This document shows, one piece after another, positions 52,135-52,283 of a stretch of DNA of 52,283 bases (within the stretch, counting starts at the first letter, position 1; the number at the start of each line of letters is the position of its first letter). Under the pieces are notes generated by a model. That model was not told where the DNA came from, did not search any database, and worked only from the letters and a program-made list of their open reading frames with translations. The DNA lies in assembly GCF_015767245.1 (NCBI RefSeq), contig NZ_JADOTV010000028.1, forward strand, positions 1 through 52,283. Direction: 5' to 3'. The DNA comes from Aureivirga sp. CE67. Lineage in GTDB: Bacteria > Bacteroidota > Bacteroidia > Flavobacteriales > Flavobacteriaceae. The position numbers and the translations under genes are program-made.

Positions 52135-52283
52135 ATAATATTTATAGGTCTTAATATCTTTTTACACGGCTTTTTCATAAAAATAAATTTGATTTAAAAA
52201 TCTTATTCAACTCATCTTTATTATAAGCTAACTTTGTTCTTATTTGCTTAAAATTCAATTTTTCTTTTGATCTTTGTAGTAAA
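52135..52283. other. Window end after mqo
   Basis: 149 bp of AT-rich sequence. No hairpin terminator, promoter or gene is recognised. A minus-strand gene could start beyond the edge. Confidence 0.4.

Noticed and set aside
1-52283. tRNA, rRNA, tmRNA, riboswitch or origin of replication
   Set aside because: No cloverleaf with a GTTCRA arm, no rRNA-like GC-rich segment, no DnaA-box cluster and no recognised riboswitch core were seen on either strand by eye; a covariance-model search would be needed to exclude small RNAs.

Overview
The window looks like chromosome of a low-GC member of the Flavobacteriaceae (Bacteroidota). The evidence is: GldL and type IX secretion (T9SS) C-terminal sorting domains; lipoprotein signals with an acidic residue patch after the cysteine; many promoter -7 boxes of the Bacteroidota type TAnnTTTG; a compact zeaxanthin operon; and Flavobacteriia-like DnaX, CarA/CarB, Mqo and MoxR-cluster proteins. 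No rRNA, tRNA or CRISPR array was recognised. The genus cannot be fixed from the sequence alone.

Layout. 1-2400: a truncated transposase-like C-terminus followed by a very AT-rich two-gene module (membrane coiled-coil protein plus PD-(D/E)XK-like nuclease). 2.5-6.8 kb: two secreted amidohydrolases in an operon, in which two of the three amidohydrolase modules lack the metal-binding HxH. 6.8-12.4 kb: small lipoprotein, repeat and membrane proteins, GNAT, cold-shock protein, DinB, DoxX and a cytosolic leucine-rich-repeat protein. 12.5-17.7 kb: Kef/TrkA-type antiporter with miaE, dnaX with a frameshift at an 11-A run that separates gamma from tau, and an exported MsrA. 17.8-25 kb: a solitary gldL, a lipoprotein, carAB and a YdcF-type protein. 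25-29.5 kb: a carotenoid operon (CarH/LitR-like MerR-B12 regulator, crtI, crtB, crtZ, crtY, flavin reductase-like gene) that should convert GGPP to zeaxanthin. 29.6-36.4 kb: an FNT-family transporter behind an FNR-like palindrome, an S41 peptidase, a T9SS-secreted LRR protein, a peptide-binding lipoprotein and an ABM-domain protein. 36.5-38.6 kb: a duplicated-domain lipoprotein and a cysteine desulfurase. 38.7-45.5 kb: a MoxR/DUF58/DUF4350/DUF4129/SpoIIM cluster with a divergent RDD gene. 45.5-52.1 kb: YdjM-like hydrolase, lipoprotein, SdpI, T9SS protein, RDD-Coa1-like fusion and malate:quinone oxidoreductase.

The most interesting signals are regulatory or structural. They are: (i) inverted repeats around the crtI promoter, with a related half-site at the promoter of the B12/MerR regulator; (ii) the dnaX A-run placed exactly at the end of clamp-loader domain III; (iii) a pair of intergenic elements (near 34.4 and 50.4 kb) that share short conserved blocks but have different, internally complementary stems; (iv) back-to-back -7 boxes that form one palindrome between the MoxR cluster and its RDD partner; (v) an orphan gldL with the motor residues kept. 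No wholly new system can be proven from sequence alone. The MoxR cluster and the nuclease/membrane pair are the best candidates for undescribed function.
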